A model generated the notes under the pieces. The model saw only the letters and a program-made list of their open reading frames with translations, ran no database searches and had not been told where the DNA came from. Position numbers and translations under genes: made by a program. Of a DNA stretch of 52,351 nt, positions 26,171 to 35,673 are shown piece by piece. Position 1 is the first letter of the stretch, and each line of letters begins with the position of its first letter. The DNA comes from Roseicella sp. DB1501 (GTDB lineage: Bacteria > Pseudomonadota > Alphaproteobacteria > Acetobacterales > Acetobacteraceae): the NCBI RefSeq assembly GCF_013112485.1, contig NZ_JABFHG010000023.1:1-52351 (forward strand), in the 5' to 3' direction.

Positions 26171-26406
26171 AGGCGGCACGAGGGTTGTCCACTTTGCGCC
26201 CGTTGCGGTCGTATCCGGTGGCCTTCGCGGTTACCGGAGGCGGTCAATCAAACGCCGGATCGCGGCGACAGAGCGGCGCGCTCGACGCCCTCCGGACAAT
26301 TTGCGTATCAACCCATAGCGCAAATGGATTGGCCCCGGGCTGCCCGACCTCGGTAGGACTTCTCCCCACGCAGCCGCGACCCAGCGTGTTCGAGAGGAAA
26401 CCGAGA

Positions 26407-27237
26407 ATGAGTGCCAGCACCGAGGCGCCGCCGCGCCTCGCCCACCCGAAGCGCGCTGTCTTCAGCCCCGATGCCCTGGTCGGCCGCGTCGCCCTGATCA
26501 CCGGCGGCAGCAGCGGCATCGGCCTCGGTATCGCGGAAGCCTTCGCGGAGCTCGGCGCCACCATCGTTATTACCGGACGACAGCCCGAGAAGCTGGCGGA
26601 GGCCGAGAGCCGCCTTGCCGCCAGCGGCGCGCGCCTGCTCGCCGTCGCCGCCGATGTGCGCGACTACGCCGCGACGCGTGCCGTGATCGAGCGCGTGGTG
26701 GAGGAATTCGGCGCGCTCGACGTGCTGGTGAACAACGCCGCCGGTAATTTCAACTGCCCCTTCGAGGACATGACGCCCAATGGCTGGCGCGCCGTGGTCG
26801 ATATCGACCTCAACGGCACCTTCAATTTCTGCCACAACGCCTTCCAGGCGTTGAAGGCCTCCCGCTTCGGCGGGCGCATCATCAACATCTCCCTCGCCCA
26901 GGTGAACTCCGGCTGGCCCGGCGCCGCGCACGCCGCCTCCGCCAAGGCCGGCGTTACCGCACTGACCCGTTCCCTCGCCGTGGAATGGGGGGGGCACGGC
27001 ATCCGCGTGAACAACGTGCTGCCAGGCCCAATCGAGGGCACCGAGGGGCTACGCAAGCTCTACGAGGCGCGCGGCGAGGCGGAGAAGGAACTCGGCCGCA
27101 TGGCAATCGGCCATTTCGGCGAGACAGACGACATCGCGATGGCCTGCGCCTTCCTAGCCTCCCCGGCCGGAGACTTCGTCACCGGCTGCGACATGGTGGT
27201 CGATGGCGGCCGTGCCCTCAAGCGTTCCTGGACCTGA
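26407..27237 (+). CDS. SDR related to 2,4-dienoyl-CoA reductase
   Basis: 276 residues from the ATG at 26407. TGGSSGIGLG is the NADP-binding loop, with GRQ after the second strand, and VNNAAGNFNCPFEDM, VVDIDLNGTFNFC follow. The usual YxxxK tyrosine is absent: the sequence is HAASAKAGV, like the HAGSAKAA of peroxisomal-type dienoyl-CoA reductases, which do not need Tyr. The C-terminus is the usual GCDMVVDGG. It probably acts on an unsaturated acyl-CoA. It overlaps or abuts the acyl-CoA ligase gene, forming an operon with that and the Bug receptor. Confidence 0.8.
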   Translation: MSASTEAPPRLAHPKRAVFSPDALVGRVALITGGSSGIGLGIAEAFAELGATIVITGRQPEKLAEAESRLAASGARLLAVAADVRDYAATRAVIERVVEEFGALDVLVNNAAGNFNCPFEDMTPNGWRAVVDIDLNGTFNFCHNAFQALKASRFGGRIINISLAQVNSGWPGAAHAASAKAGVTALTRSLAVEWGGHGIRVNNVLPGPIEGTEGLRKLYEARGEAEKELGRMAIGHFGETDDIAMACAFLASPAGDFVTGCDMVVDGGRALKRSWT

Positions 27238-29392
27238 ACCGGTGGACGGACACATCGCCCCCGCCGCCCAGCGCGGTCTCTACCCCGCGGCCGCGCTGCG
27301 GCCGCTGCTCGACCCCGGCTCCATCGCGATCGTCGGTGCCTCGCCGCGACCCGGCTCCTTCGGCGGCAACGTGCTGGCCAACCTGGTGCGGCACTACAAT
27401 GGCGGCATCCTGCCCATCAATCCGAATTACGGCGAGGTCGCCGGCCTGCCTTGTTACGCATCGGTGAGCGACCTGCCTCGGCTTCCGGATTGCCTCGGGA
27501 TCGCCGTGCCCGCACCGCAGGTGGAGCCCGTGCTGCGCGAAGCGGCAGCGCTCGGCGTGCCGGGTGCCATCATCTTCTCCTCGGGCTTCACAGAGACCGG
27601 TACGCCGGAGGGCGCCTCCATGCAGGCGCGGCTGACGGCCCTGGCTGCGGAGACGGGGCTGCGGATCATGGGCCCCAATTGCACCGGCATCGTCACCACG
27701 CATTCGGGCGCCGCGTGCAACATCCTGCCCAGCGTGAAGCATCTGCCCCTCGTGCCGGGTGGCATCGCGCTGCTGGGTCAGTCCGGCGCGCTCGGCTATG
27801 TGGTTTTCCAGGCGATGCATCGTGGCGTCGGATTCTCGCGCCTGATCTCCACCGGCAATTCCTGCGACGTGGATATTGCGGACCTCATCTCCTTCCTGGT
27901 GGAGGACCCCGAGACGTCCGCGATCGCCTGCCTGTTCGAGAGCGTGCCTTCCGGGCCGCGGCTGCTGGCGGCGCTGGAGAAGGCGTTCCACGCCGGCAAG
28001 CCGGTGATCGCCTGCAAGATCGGCGTGACCCAGGCGGGCGGGCGCGCCGCCCTCTCACACTCCGGGATGCTGGCGGGCGATGCCGCCACCTACAATGCGG
28101 TGTTCGAGCGCACCGGCGTCATCCAAGTGGATGCCTTCGAGGGGCTGCTGGAGACGGCGGTGTTCTTCTCCCGCGCTGGGCGGCCGCAGGCGCAGGGCGT
28201 TGGCATCCTCTCGGGCTCCGGCGGTTCCGTCGTCATGGCGGCGGACAAGGCCGAGAAACATGGCATTCCCATGCCGCAGCCGGGCGAGACTACCCAGACG
28301 GCATTGCGCCAGCGCTTGCCGGGCTTCGCCACCATCGCCAACCCAGCCGACATCACCGCGGAATCGATCCGCGACGAGGCGCTCTACGGCGAATGCGTGG
28401 AGATCTTCGCGCGCGATCCTGGTTTCGCCAGCGTGGCGGTGCTGATGCCCTCCGCCCATGGCCCGTCCGCGATCACCCGCGCCGAAGGCCTGAGCGCGCT
28501 TGCCGGAAAGCTGGACCGGCCGCTCACCCTGGTCTGGATGAACGAGTGGTACGAGGGCATCGGCTCCGCGATCTACGATGCGAGTCAGACGCTCTCGGTT
28601 TTCCGATCCCTCGACCGCTGCATGAATGCCTACCGGCTGTGGTTCCACCATGACCGGCTGCGCAGCGTACTGGAGGCGCGGCCGGTCCATGCGCCGGATC
28701 CCGCATTGCCGGAGGCTCGGCGCCTGCTCGCCGCCCATGCACGTGGTGCCGCGCTGACCGAGCGGGATTCCAAATCCCTGCTGGCGCTCTACGGCATTCC
28801 CGTGGCGGCGGACCGGCTCTGCACCTCGGCCGAGGAGGCGGTTGCCGCTGCGCGGGAGATCGGCTTTCCCGTCGTCGCCAAGGTGGAGGCCGCGGCGATC
28901 CACCACAAATCCGATATCGGCGGGGTCAAGCTAGATCTCCGCGACGAGGACGCGGTCGCCGCGGCCTATGCGGCGATCCGCCAGGCCACGGCAGGCGAGC
29001 CCGGCGTCGCGGGCGTCACCATCCAGCCCATGGTGAAGGGTGGGGTGGAGATGCTGGTCGGCGCGCGGCGGGACCCGCAATTCGGCCCGCTCGTGATCTT
29101 CGGCTTTGGCGGCACGCTGGTGGAGGTGATGAGCGACGTGGCGGTGCGCATCGCCCCCGTATCGCCCGCCGAGGTGCGGCTGGCGCTTCAGGGCTTGCGC
29201 ATGCGGAAGGTGCTGGATGGCGTGCGCGGCAACCCGCCCTGCGATATCGACGCTTATTGCGACCTGGTCGCCGGCGTTTCACGCCTCGTCGCTGATCTCG
29301 GCGAGGAGGTCGCGGAGATCGATGTGAACCCGGTGATCCTAAGCCCCGACGGCGGCATCGCCGTGGATGCGCTGGTGGTGCGCGGGCGTTGA
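27203..29392 (+). CDS. ADP/ATP-grasp-type acyl-CoA ligase (acetate-CoA ligase family)
   Basis: About 729 residues in one chain. N-terminal CoA-binding domain (LLDPGSIAIVGASPRPGSFG), a succinyl-CoA-ligase-like middle with the phospho-His region ALSHSGMLAGDAATYNAVFE, and a C-terminal ATP-grasp domain (FPVVAKVEAAAIHHKSDIGG, FGFGGTLVEVMSDVAVRIAP, EIDVNPVI). Such enzymes activate carboxylic acids to CoA thioesters. Start is uncertain: ATG 27203 overlaps the SDR gene by 35 bases, while GTG 27242 would follow its stop by 4; neither has a clear ribosome site. Third operon member is the Bug receptor. Confidence 0.85.
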   Translation: MAAVPSSVPGPEPVDGHIAPAAQRGLYPAAALRPLLDPGSIAIVGASPRPGSFGGNVLANLVRHYNGGILPINPNYGEVAGLPCYASVSDLPRLPDCLGIAVPAPQVEPVLREAAALGVPGAIIFSSGFTETGTPEGASMQARLTALAAETGLRIMGPNCTGIVTTHSGAACNILPSVKHLPLVPGGIALLGQSGALGYVVFQAMHRGVGFSRLISTGNSCDVDIADLISFLVEDPETSAIACLFESVPSGPRLLAALEKAFHAGKPVIACKIGVTQAGGRAALSHSGMLAGDAATYNAVFERTGVIQVDAFEGLLETAVFFSRAGRPQAQGVGILSGSGGSVVMAADKAEKHGIPMPQPGETTQTALRQRLPGFATIANPADITAESIRDEALYGECVEIFARDPGFASVAVLMPSAHGPSAITRAEGLSALAGKLDRPLTLVWMNEWYEGIGSAIYDASQTLSVFRSLDRCMNAYRLWFHHDRLRSVLEARPVHAPDPALPEARRLLAAHARGAALTERDSKSLLALYGIPVAADRLCTSAEEAVAAAREIGFPVVAKVEAAAIHHKSDIGGVKLDLRDEDAVAAAYAAIRQATAGEPGVAGVTIQPMVKGGVEMLVGARRDPQFGPLVIFGFGGTLVEVMSDVAVRIAPVSPAEVRLALQGLRMRKVLDGVRGNPPCDIDAYCDLVAGVSRLVADLGEEVAEIDVNPVILSPDGGIAVDALVVRGR

Positions 29393-29411
29393 GAATTCGG
29401 GAGGAAGAAGA

Positions 29412-30389
29412 ATGTCCATGACCCTCACCTCATCGCGCCGCGCCATGTTCGCGGCGGCTGGACTGCTGGTGGCGCCGCGCCTCGCCCGTGCCAGAACCTG
29501 GCCCGAGCGCACCGTGCGCATCATCGTGCCCTTCCCGCCGGGTGGCGCGATCGACGCCATGAGCCGACTGATCGCGCCGTCGCTCGAGCGGGCATTGGCT
29601 CAGCCCGTGGTGGTCGAGAACCGGTCCGGTGCCGGCGGTTTGGTGGGCACGGAGGCCGCGGCACAAGCGCGGGACGGGCATACCCTGCTGATGACCGCAC
29701 TCACCCATGTTGTCCTGGCGGCGCTGAACCAGCGCCTGCCCTATGATCCGTGGAATGATTTCACCGCCGTTACCCCCGTGGGGACGGTGGCGAACATCCT
29801 GGTGGTGCCGAGCGGTTCACCGCATCGCAGCGTGCAGGACTTGGTCAGCGCGGCTCGCTCCAACCCGCGCCAGCTCACTTACGGATCGGCCGGCAACGGC
29901 ACCTCGCTTCATCTCTGCGCCGCACTGTTTTGCGCCCGCAGCGGCGTGGAGATGACCCATGTGCCTTACCGCGGCTCTGGCCCCGCTGTGACGGACCTCG
30001 TGGCGGGGCGGCTCGATGCGATGTTCGACAGCGCCACCTCCGTGGCGCCGCATCTCGTCGCCGGCAAGTTGCGCGCGTTGGCAACGGTCGCCTCGGTGCG
30101 CAGCCGGCTGCAGCCGGATCTGCCCACCATGGCCGAGGCGGGCGTGGCCGATTGCGCCATCGACTGGTGGTATGGGCTGCTCGCACCTGCTGGCGTGCCG
30201 GTGGACGGGCTTAGCAAGGTGGACCAGGCGGTGCAGGATGCGTTGCGCCAGCCCGATTTGCGCGCGCGCTTCGCCGCCATTCGTTGCGAGCCAATGGAAG
30301 GCAACGCCGACAGCCTGGCCAGCCAGATCGCGCGCGATCGCGAGAACTGGACGCGCATCGTCAGCCAGATCGGGGACCAGCTTCAGTAG
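29412..30389 (+). CDS. Tripartite tricarboxylate transporter (Bug/TctC) receptor
   Basis: 325 residues, ATG 29412 after GGGAGGAAGAAG. Signal region SRRAMFAAAGLLVAPRLARA, then WPERTVRIIVPFPPGGAIDA, VVENRSGAGGLVGTEA, YRGSGPAVTDLVAG and LPTMAEAGVADC. It is an orphan Bug receptor in the SDR/acyl-CoA-ligase operon and probably binds the acid taken up and activated by its neighbours. Its 3' end overlaps the 3' end of the LysR gene by 29 bases, tail to tail. Confidence 0.85.
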   Translation: MSMTLTSSRRAMFAAAGLLVAPRLARARTWPERTVRIIVPFPPGGAIDAMSRLIAPSLERALAQPVVVENRSGAGGLVGTEAAAQARDGHTLLMTALTHVVLAALNQRLPYDPWNDFTAVTPVGTVANILVVPSGSPHRSVQDLVSAARSNPRQLTYGSAGNGTSLHLCAALFCARSGVEMTHVPYRGSGPAVTDLVAGRLDAMFDSATSVAPHLVAGKLRALATVASVRSRLQPDLPTMAEAGVADCAIDWWYGLLAPAGVPVDGLSKVDQAVQDALRQPDLRARFAAIRCEPMEGNADSLASQIARDRENWTRIVSQIGDQLQ

Positions 30390-31272
30390 CAGCCTCCGCT
30401 GCGCAGATGCGCCGGAAGGCGGCGAGGGCAGCGGATGGGTCATCTCGCCGATAGGCGGCATAGAGCCGGGTGGTGGGCTGCGTCCCCTCCCCGGCGAGGG
30501 GCCTGTAGACGAGGTCGCGGAGCTGCATCTGGCTGAGCGAGGCAGCCACCAGCGTGACGCCGATGCCGAGTGCGGCGAGCGCGGCGGCGGATTGCATGTC
30601 GTCCGCCTCCTGCACGACCCTCGGGCTGAAGCCGGCCTGCTGGCAGTGATGAACGATCTGATCAGCGATGCTGGGCCAGGACTGGCCGCGATAAAGGATG
30701 AAGCCCTCGGCGGCGAGATCGGCCAGGGCGATGGCTGGGCGCCCGGCCAGAGGGTTTTCCCGCGCCAGCGCCACCAGAAACTGTTCCTCCAGCACCAGGT
30801 CGTGGGCCAGTTCCTGGTCCTCCGTAAGCGAACGGACGAAGGCGATGGCGATGCGGCGATCCTTCAGCGCCTGGATCTGCGCGCCCTTGGGCGCCTGCTG
30901 CAGCTCCACGGTGACGCCGGGATGGCGGGCCCGGAATGCGCGCAGGATGTGCGGCAGGATGCCGAAGATCGCCGAGCCGGTGGCGCCCACGGCGAGGTGC
31001 CCAGTCTCGCCGGCGGCGGCACGCCGCGCCGCGTCCGCCGCCTGCCGCAGCCGGAGGAGCACCGGCCGGACCTCATGCAAAAAGGCGCGGCCGGCATCGG
31101 TTAGTCTGACGCGCTGCGCGTTGCGGATGAACAGATCGACGCCCAACTCCGCCTCGAGCAACTGGATCTGGCGACTGAGCGGAGGTTGGGATCGATGTAG
31201 CCGCTCCGCGGCACGCCCGAAGTGCAGCTCCTCCGCGAGAACAACGAAGTACTCGATCTGGTTGAGCTTCAT
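30361..31272 (-). CDS. LysR-family transcriptional regulator
   Basis: 303 residues from the ATG at 31272. N-terminal winged HTH MKLNQIEYFVVLAEELHFGR, AAERLHRSQPPLSRQIQLLE; effector-binding domain from about residue 90 (GHLAVGATGSAIFGILPHIL, VELQQAPKGAQIQALKD). The PPLSRQI form places it with the BenM/CatR/TfdR-like aromatic-catabolism regulators. Convergent with the Bug gene; it may control the 26.4-30.4 kb operon, although LysR genes more often are divergent. Confidence 0.88.
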   Translation of the reverse strand: MKLNQIEYFVVLAEELHFGRAAERLHRSQPPLSRQIQLLEAELGVDLFIRNAQRVRLTDAGRAFLHEVRPVLLRLRQAADAARRAAAGETGHLAVGATGSAIFGILPHILRAFRARHPGVTVELQQAPKGAQIQALKDRRIAIAFVRSLTEDQELAHDLVLEEQFLVALARENPLAGRPAIALADLAAEGFILYRGQSWPSIADQIVHHCQQAGFSPRVVQEADDMQSAAALAALGIGVTLVAASLSQMQLRDLVYRPLAGEGTQPTTRLYAAYRRDDPSAALAAFRRICAAEAATEAGPRSG

Positions 31273-32290
31273 GCGCACTATCATCGGCACGCTGCCAGGG
31301 TGGTGGCAAGGTTGGCCGCTGCGCATCGAGGCCCTTGTCACCGCCTGAGTTGGGTCTCCGCGGACGATCGGCGTGTAGTTCAACCAGGTGGAACGCGGCC
31401 AGCCGCTCGGCATGGCCAGAGGCGCGGGTGGCGAGCGCATGGACGATCAGTCAGTGGCGATTCTCCGCCAACGCACGGCCTTGGCCCTGTACCACTTGGA
31501 CTTCAGGCAGCGGAACCGGAGGCCGTGTGGGTGTCTTCGCGGCGGCAGGCGGTTCCCACGCTGACATGACATGCGCGGTGGGCATCGCCGCCTCGACTGC
31601 GACGGGTTCCACGAGAGTCGGCGCGATGACTGCCCGTTCGCCGGGAAGCCGCCATCCGAGGATGCTGCCTGAACATGCGCCACAACCCGCAATGGCCTGT
31701 CCTTCATCGCGCCGCCCGACGGTGCACGGTCTCGACGATCCTGGTTCCGGAAGCGCCTGTGCGGCGTGGGATGGTCAGCAGTTCCCGCCGGTCAGCGGCC
31801 TCCGACTGGTCATCTTTGAAGCGGGCGAGGACGCGATCCTTGTCGTCCATGGACGTCCAGTATTGCGAGGTGAGGCGGCACCTCGGCGCCGCAGGGCACC
31901 TTGGGGGGGCGATCAACGATACGCGGCAATGAAAGATTGCTGAGCAATCCGATTACTGAATTTCGGAAGCGGCACTCGGAAAACAAGGCCGCATTTCAAT
32001 GGTTTAAGCTTGAGGGTAAAATCGGCCTACCCTCAAGGTTTGGAGACTCTCCGCTCTCTCCGGCCGAAATTCGGCACTGGTTCCGCCTTCGAACCATCAA
32101 GGTCCGCCCGCAAACTCCGGCCAACCCTGCGCCTCAGCGCGGTGCCCTGACCAGGAGAGACAGGTTGTGAGAGAGAAGAATGGAGCGGCGATGGGGATTC
32201 GAATGATCAGCCCCAAGCTTGTCGTACGAGGATGCAAGCCAGCCTATTCTGCCTTCCCCGGGCGGTGCCACATGGTGTTCACCGGATCAG
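31273..32290. other. 1-kb region without a recognised gene
   Basis: Short minus-strand frames at 31704-31850 (MDDKDRVLARFKDDQ...) and 31447-31707 overlap by ATGA but match nothing I know. From 31930 to 32050 the sequence is visibly lower in GC than its surroundings and contains small palindromes (GATTGC-TGA-GCAATC at 31935-31949 and the hairpin at 32009-32037). It may be a decayed gene or a control region; no firm call. Confidence 0.4.
32009..32037. repeat. Perfect 10-bp inverted repeat
   Basis: CTTGAGGGTA at 32009-32018 and TACCCTCAAG at 32028-32037, with a 9-base loop, inside the low-GC patch. No T-run follows on either strand, so it is more like a protein-binding site or an IS-end relic than a terminator. 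Confidence 0.5.
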
Positions 32291-34015
32291 TCAGACTGAA
32301 GCCATGCCGCGCAGCATGGCGACGAAGTTCCGCTTTGCCCGGTGCCGCGCCAGCAGGGATGCGATATAGGTCCGGTGCAGGACCGCTTCCCCACGAGCGA
32401 CACGCAGCGGCGCCATCCGGGCCACGAGGTGGCAAGCCTGGGTGTAGCCGTGCTTGTTGGTGAGCCCCACCTGTTGCTCGACCAGCCGCTCGTAGGCCGT
32501 AAGCGCCTCGCCGGGCATGTCGCTCTCGCTCGCCTCGGCCAGCACGCGCCAGATCCCGTCGGAACAGCCATGCCGGCGCGCCGCGGCCCAGGCCGCCGGC
32601 AGGCGGCGCTCCCGTAGCAGGATCTCGACCAGCAACCCCGCGAGGTCGCCGCCCCGCCAACGGTCCCTCTCCGCCTTGCCGAGCTTCTCCTCAAGGAGGG
32701 CGACCGCTCGATCGGCGAGCGCGGCGCGGGCAGCGGAGCTGGCCTTCTTGCCCTTCACCATCGCCTCGTAGAGGCGCATCGAAGGCCGCCGCTCGAAGCC
32801 CGGCCAGAGCACCGCTTCGGCCTTTGCAGCCTGCCCCGCGGTGCGGTGCCGCTCGGCGAGGAAGAGCAGCAGCGGTTCGCCGGACAGGTCGTCGAACAGC
32901 CAGGCCCCCTCCTCGGCGCGGCGGACTGCCTCCGCCTCACGCCCCTGCTGCAGGCAGAACTCGACCAGGCGGAGGTAGTCGTGCGCATGCTCGAGCTGGG
33001 CCTCGCGCAGGGCGATGCGGCGGTCGACATCGCCCGCCTGGTCCGCGAAGCAGTCCAGGATCGGGAAGAGCCGGTAACGGGCGAGCCCGTCCTCTTGCGG
33101 CATGACCGTCCCGCCGCGGCCCTGCTGGGCTTGCGGCAGCCGGTCCCAAGCGGCCTGGGCGAGGCGGCGGTACTCCTCCAGACCGGCGGCGCCGAGGAGA
33201 TGGGCATAGCGCTCGCTGGCGCCCGCGAAGGTGCCGAAGTCCTCGCTGGTCTCCAGCCGGAAGAGCTCGTGGGCCAGGGCCACCGGGTCGGGGCGCGCAG
33301 CCTCGCAGGCGGCAAGGTGGAGGTCGGTGGCCCGCTCGGCAATCTCCGACCCGCCACCATCGGAGTCATCCACATTCTCCAGCGCCCGGGGAAGGCCCTT
33401 GAAGACGTCGTCCACCACCTCCAGGACCAGCTTCGCCTGGCCGCACCCGATCTGGTCTTCGAGTTGGTCGAGCAGATCGAGCACGCCCTGGGTCCAGGCG
33501 CCGGCCTCGCCATACTCGACGAAGCGGCCGGTGCGCAGCGCCCGCTTCAGCGCCGTCCGGCAGCGCTCGGCGACCTCGTCCGGGTCGCCGGAGGCGGCGC
33601 TCGCCGCAAGGTGGAGACGATCGAGCAGGGCCGGGTCCCGCTCGGCCAGGTCGAGCAGCATCTCGGCCAGCCGCTCCGCCCCCAGGCCGCGGAGATAGGT
33701 GCGGATGGCGCCGATCCGGTCCGGCACCGCCGCGCCCCCCTCCGCCACCGCATTGGCGGCCAGGGCGGCGGCCACGAGATGCTTGCAGAAGCCATGGTCG
33801 ATAAAGGCTGGGCAGGAGCACTCGCCCGTGAACCGGCCACCAGCGCCGCGCAGCTTGGCGCGATAGACCTCCGTCCCGGCGATGCGGGCCCGCAGGCAGG
33901 CGCCGTCATCCGACAGCAGCTCGACCTTGCCGGCGCGGGCGTAATCCTCGCCCCGACGGAAGACAGCATCGCCGACTAGGTCGCGCAACGCTGCCACGTC
34001 GAAGCGCTGAGCCAT
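32291..34015 (-). CDS. SWIM zinc-finger protein
   Basis: 574 residues. The SWIM motif CxCx8CxH is at Cys66, Cys68, Cys77, His79 (GECSCPAFIDHGFCKHLVAA), preceded by an N-terminal VGDAVFRRGEDYARAGKV block. The rest is a long alpha-helical array resembling TPR-like repeats (LAERDPALLDRL, YLRLVEFCLQQGREAEAVR). SWIM domains bind DNA or proteins; bacterial ones often accompany SNF2 helicases, none of which is seen here. It lies 200 bases downstream of the ScpA-like gene on the same strand. Function unknown. Confidence 0.82.
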   Translation of the reverse strand: MAQRFDVAALRDLVGDAVFRRGEDYARAGKVELLSDDGACLRARIAGTEVYRAKLRGAGGRFTGECSCPAFIDHGFCKHLVAAALAANAVAEGGAAVPDRIGAIRTYLRGLGAERLAEMLLDLAERDPALLDRLHLAASAASGDPDEVAERCRTALKRALRTGRFVEYGEAGAWTQGVLDLLDQLEDQIGCGQAKLVLEVVDDVFKGLPRALENVDDSDGGGSEIAERATDLHLAACEAARPDPVALAHELFRLETSEDFGTFAGASERYAHLLGAAGLEEYRRLAQAAWDRLPQAQQGRGGTVMPQEDGLARYRLFPILDCFADQAGDVDRRIALREAQLEHAHDYLRLVEFCLQQGREAEAVRRAEEGAWLFDDLSGEPLLLFLAERHRTAGQAAKAEAVLWPGFERRPSMRLYEAMVKGKKASSAARAALADRAVALLEEKLGKAERDRWRGGDLAGLLVEILLRERRLPAAWAAARRHGCSDGIWRVLAEASESDMPGEALTAYERLVEQQVGLTNKHGYTQACHLVARMAPLRVARGEAVLHRTYIASLLARHRAKRNFVAMLRGMASV

Positions 34016-34217
34016 GGGTTCCTCCGTTGCACCCCGCATCCCGGGCCTTTGCCAGTAAGCCTGGCAGCCCGCCCCCGGTGGTCAAGGTACGCGTACACGG
34101 GCCTCGCCGCACCTTCCGCTTCCTTCCTTGGCCCGATGGCTGGCCATCGGACAGGCCGTGCATTCCGGCAGGACGCGGAGGATCTCCCGATCGCACGCCA
34201 AGCGCGATTGATGACCT

Positions 34218-35033
34218 TTACACGGCCTCAAGGGATTGCGCGGCGAGGTTCGCCACGGTGCCCTGGCTCACCCGGATCGCTCCGAACGCTGCCTCCTGCT
34301 CGAGCATGACCGCACCGTCGCGGCTGAGCTCGAGGCTGGCGAGCAGGGTGCTGGCAAGGGCGCTGCGCCGCCAGAGCGTGGTGGTCTCCCCGGCCGGCGC
34401 AGGTGGCAGCACGGCGTCCAGCCGGGCGCCGTCCGCGGGCAGCTCGGCCAGCATCGCCCGGAGGTGCGCCATCGCGTCCGGCACGCGCCAGAGGGTCGGT
34501 GGCCGCGGCCGGTAGACCCGCTCCTGCACCGGCACCTCGAGCAGCCTGAGGCAGGCCCGCAGCAGCGCGGTCACGTCCGCCGCCGGCTCGGCTGTCGCCT
34601 CTTGTTCAGGTGCCCCGCGCGCGAACACCTCCCGCCCAAACTGCGGCCGCCGCTCCAGCCAGTCGGCCAGGCGCCGCGCCGCCTCGCGCTTCGCCAACTG
34701 GTGGCGTAGCTCGACGGCCTCCCGCTCGGCCTCGGCGCTCCCGTCGGTGCCGGCTGGCAGCAGCAGGCGCGCGCGCAGCGCCAGCAGCCAGGCCGCCATG
34801 ACGCTCCACTCGGCCAGCCGCGACAGCGGCACCGCCCGGCGCACGATGGCCTCCTCCAGCACCGCGGCGAACTGCCCGACGAGGTCGATGACCGAGAGCC
34901 GCGCCAGGTCGACCCGCTGCGCCCGGGCAAGCTCGAGCAGCAGGTCGAGCGGGCCCTCCCAGGCCGCGAGCCGCAGCACCGGTGTGCCGCTGTTGCCGAC
35001 CGCCGCGCGCGACGCCCTAACCTCAGGGGTCAT
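34218..35033 (-). CDS. ScpA-like kleisin (segregation and condensation protein A)
   Basis: 271 residues. RLAAWEGPLDLLLELARAQRVDLARLS is the ScpA N-terminal helix-loop (FEGPLDLLLHLI in chromosomal ScpA), followed by AAWLLALRARLLLPA, the usual KS.LLLP block, and a C-terminal winged-helix-like end. ScpA bridges SMC heads in chromosome condensation. Here no ScpB or SMC gene is nearby; instead it is the third gene of an operon with a tyrosine recombinase and an unknown protein (11-base overlap with the latter). A plasmid-borne variant is likely. Confidence 0.78.
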   Translation of the reverse strand: MTPEVRASRAAVGNSGTPVLRLAAWEGPLDLLLELARAQRVDLARLSVIDLVGQFAAVLEEAIVRRAVPLSRLAEWSVMAAWLLALRARLLLPAGTDGSAEAEREAVELRHQLAKREAARRLADWLERRPQFGREVFARGAPEQEATAEPAADVTALLRACLRLLEVPVQERVYRPRPPTLWRVPDAMAHLRAMLAELPADGARLDAVLPPAPAGETTTLWRRSALASTLLASLELSRDGAVMLEQEAAFGAIRVSQGTVANLAAQSLEAV

Positions 35034-35673
35034 CGTAGAGGGGCCGGACCGCGATGGAGAGGCCGGGCCAGCGCTGCCGCAGCGCCCGGATCGCCGGCCA
35101 GGGCGTCCAGTCCGCCGACCAGAAGCCGAGCCGGAGCAGCCCGGGATCGGGCGGCCGTGGCCTGCCCCGGCCCAGCACCGGCAGTTCCACCACGCCGCGC
35201 AGCGCCGCCGTGGTGCCCCAGTGCCGCCAGAGCCAGGCGCGGCTCCCCGGCGCTGCCGGCCCGAGCCGCAGCAGCGCCGGCGGTACGGGCAGCAGCCGAT
35301 GCAGGCAGAGCGGACAGGCCCGGCTGGTCGCGGCCCGCTCGGCCACCCGCCGCGCCCGCGCCTCGGCGGCGTCGCGCAGCTGCCCGGCGAGGATCCGGCA
35401 GCCCTCCAGGCTGAGGCTGCGCCGCTGCGGCGCGGGCGGCGCGGCCAGCCGGTGGAACCAGTCCTCGGCCGTGCTGCCGGCGCTGTCCGCCCAGGGGATC
35501 AGCCCGGGGCCGGCCGCCGCCGCCCGGAAACCCGCGACCGCGGCCGGATCGCCGGTGACCCGCAGGTGGTGGTACAGCCAGTCGGGATGCGGCAGCGCCA
35601 GCACCTCGGCATCGGGGGCGGGCGTGTCGCCCTCCCCTGCCCCGCCCTGCGGGATACCGGCCGCGCCGCTCAC
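35023..35673 (-). CDS. Conserved-looking unknown protein between recombinase and ScpA
   Basis: 216 residues, family not recognised. It starts in a 4-base overlap with the recombinase gene and ends in an 11-base overlap with scpA, so all three are translationally coupled. An N-terminal disordered segment (to about 25) is followed by LPHPDWLYHHLRVTGDPAAV, a Trp-rich middle and a single CPLCLHRLL half zinc-knuckle near residue 120, then SRAWLWRHWGTT and FWSADWTPWPAIRALRQRWP. It may be a linker or DNA-binding partner of the other two. Confidence 0.7.
   Translation of the reverse strand: MSGAAGIPQGGAGEGDTPAPDAEVLALPHPDWLYHHLRVTGDPAAVAGFRAAAAGPGLIPWADSAGSTAEDWFHRLAAPPAPQRRSLSLEGCRILAGQLRDAAEARARRVAERAATSRACPLCLHRLLPVPPALLRLGPAAPGSRAWLWRHWGTTAALRGVVELPVLGRGRPRPPDPGLLRLGFWSADWTPWPAIRALRQRWPGLSIAVRPLYDDP

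Noticed and set aside
31704-31916. Small minus-strand ORF with ATGA coupling to a second ORF
   Set aside because: No recognised family, no ribosome site, and biased composition; kept only as a note in the gap description.
32291-33979. Long plus-strand open frame opposite the SWIM gene
   Set aside because: The minus strand has the CxCx8CxH motif and coherent helices; the opposite frame has no domain content.
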